Source of the DNA: JALZAA01 sp035316025
GTDB lineage: Bacteria; Actinomycetota; Acidimicrobiia; IMCC26256; JACDBD01
DNA: 15,145 nt
Direction of reading: 5' to 3'
NCBI GenBank assembly: GCA_035316025.1
Contig: DATFXL010000008.1
Span: forward strand, 1 to 15,145
Part shown: positions 14,397-15,145 of the stretch, piece after piece
Position numbering within the stretch: position 1 is the first letter of the stretch
Layout: each line of letters begins with the position of its first letter
Made by a program: the position numbers and the translations under genes
Notes under the pieces: generated by a model
Told to the model about the DNA's origin: nothing
The model's input: the letters and a program-made list of their open reading frames with translations, nothing else
Database searches by the model: none

Positions 14397-15145
14397 GTGA
14401 CGAAGCGCTGGACGCGACGCCCGTCCGGTTCGACGTGGGGCGACTGGGGTGACGACGACGAGCTCGGCCGGATCAACCTGCTCACTCCCGAGAAGGTCCT
14501 CCGGGGCGTGCGCGAGGTCGAAGCGGGCTTCAGTTTCTGCCTGAGCCTCCCGCTCGACTATCCGGGTGGAACGGCGTTGAACCAGAGGCGGCACCCGCCG
14601 GTCCTCGTGCCGACCGAGGACATGGAGGGCAAGCCCGACATCTTCTACAACGTCCACCAGAGCGAGATGGAGACGTGGGGACATCCCAAGTACGTCGACG
14701 TGTGGAACGACGACGTCGTCACCCTCTCGCTCCAGTACTCGACCCAGTGGGATTCCTTTGCGCACGCCGGCGCCGAGTTCGACGCCGACGGCGACGGGAT
14801 CGAGGAGCCCGTCTACTACAACGGGTACCGCGCCGGCATCGACCTCGTCGGACCGAAGCCGGACGCGGCAGGGGACGGTGGCAGGCACCTCTGCTTCGCG
14901 CACCACCTCGGCCTCGAACACATGGCGTTCCACGGCGTGCAGGGACGAGGCGTCCTCGTCGACGTGGCGCACCACCTCGGGCACGAATGGCGTGCGGTCG
15001 ACCGCAAGACGCTCGAGGAGATCATGGCGGCGGACGATGTCGTCGTGGAGCCGGGCGACATGCTCCTCGTGCATACCGGCTTCGCGACCAAGGTGCTCGA
15101 GTGGAACCGTGACCCGGATCCCGTGAAGATCCAGGCGATGTGCGC
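14397..15145 (+). CDS. Cyclase-family protein (kynurenine formamidase-like hydrolase), 5' part
   Basis: The frame is open from GTG 14397 to the window edge, giving at least 249 residues with the C-terminus missing. AAGGAGG (14385-14391) five bases upstream fixes the start. The characteristic stretch is LQYSTQWDSFAHAG (112-125), in which D119 and H123 stand where the family's metal-binding H-x-G-T-H-x-D region lies. It is followed by FDADGDGIEEPVYYNGY (128-144), then HGVQGRGVLVDVAHHLG (179-195) and EPGDMLLVHTGF (218-229). Members of this family hydrolyse amides, lactones or cyclic intermediates with a divalent metal. This sub-branch, near 300 residues and with WDS in place of GTH, has no firm function known to me. 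It lies divergent from the amidohydrolase under the same operator-like element, so the two probably act in one route. Confidence 0.85.
   Translation, partial: MTKRWTRRPSGSTWGDWGDDDELGRINLLTPEKVLRGVREVEAGFSFCLSLPLDYPGGTALNQRRHPPVLVPTEDMEGKPDIFYNVHQSEMETWGHPKYVDVWNDDVVTLSLQYSTQWDSFAHAGAEFDADGDGIEEPVYYNGYRAGIDLVGPKPDAAGDGGRHLCFAHHLGLEHMAFHGVQGRGVLVDVAHHLGHEWRAVDRKTLEEIMAADDVVVEPGDMLLVHTGFATKVLEWNRDPDPVKIQAMC

Noticed and set aside
1..15145. CRISPR arrays, tRNA or rRNA genes, insertion sequences, phage or toxin-antitoxin genes
   Set aside because: Looked for but not seen. No regularly spaced repeats, no transposase motifs and no RNA-gene-like segments; coding sequences fill almost all of the window.

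Overview
The window is high-GC DNA packed with genes. Many starts are GTG or TTG, stops and starts often overlap (ATGA, GTGA), and there is no gene-free stretch over about 100 bases. Together with the protein families present (FadD, paired FadE, DUF35, MFE-2-type SDR, TetR), this points to an actinomycete-type bacterium (Actinomycetota). A more precise placement cannot be supported from the sequence alone. The theme is breakdown of a CoA-activated carboxylic acid, most likely a steroid, terpenoid or other alicyclic compound.

Layout, left to right. (1) 3-521 (+) is the 3' end of a family III CoA-transferase. It meets, tail to tail with a 13-base overlap, a flavin/[2Fe-2S] oxygenase reductase of KshB/PaaE type (509-1531, -). 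(2) A 62-base divergent promoter region contains a 20-base dyad, GAAnnnTGTTAACAnnnTTC (1549-1568). (3) From there a tight nine-gene (+) run extends to 11424: FadD3-like acyl-CoA ligase, free-standing DUF35 Zn-ribbon/OB protein, thiolase-like enzyme with a non-canonical active site, short acyl-CoA dehydrogenase (ACAD) subunit, full ACAD subunit, crotonase-fold protein, full ACAD subunit, short ACAD subunit, second acyl-CoA ligase. (4) A convergent SDR (11440-12351, -) is divergent from a TetR regulator (12417-13049, +), which runs tail to tail into a metal-dependent amidohydrolase (13046-14296, -). That gene is divergent from a cyclase-family hydrolase cut by the window edge (14397-15145, +).

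How the genes could work together (inference): the two ligases make CoA thioesters. The two heteromeric ACADs dehydrogenate them, the crotonase-fold protein hydrates or otherwise processes the enoyl-CoA, and the SDR oxidises a hydroxyacyl-CoA. The thiolase-like/DUF35 pair would cleave a C-C bond, perhaps by retro-aldol chemistry as in the Ltp2/DUF35 system of steroid side-chain degradation. The reductase would serve a Rieske or similar oxygenase encoded elsewhere. The amidohydrolase and cyclase could open rings or hydrolyse intermediates.

The gene content (fadD3-like, several fadE, SDR, KstR2-like TetR) recalls the KstR2 regulon for steroid C/D-ring catabolism, but no ipdAB, ipdC or hsa genes are visible here. 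The most distinctive signals are two copies of a 14-base operator-like element (ACCRACCRGTCRYT) at the two right-hand divergent promoters, the altered thiolase and crotonase active sites, and the mirror-image arrangement of the two ACAD pairs around the crotonase gene.
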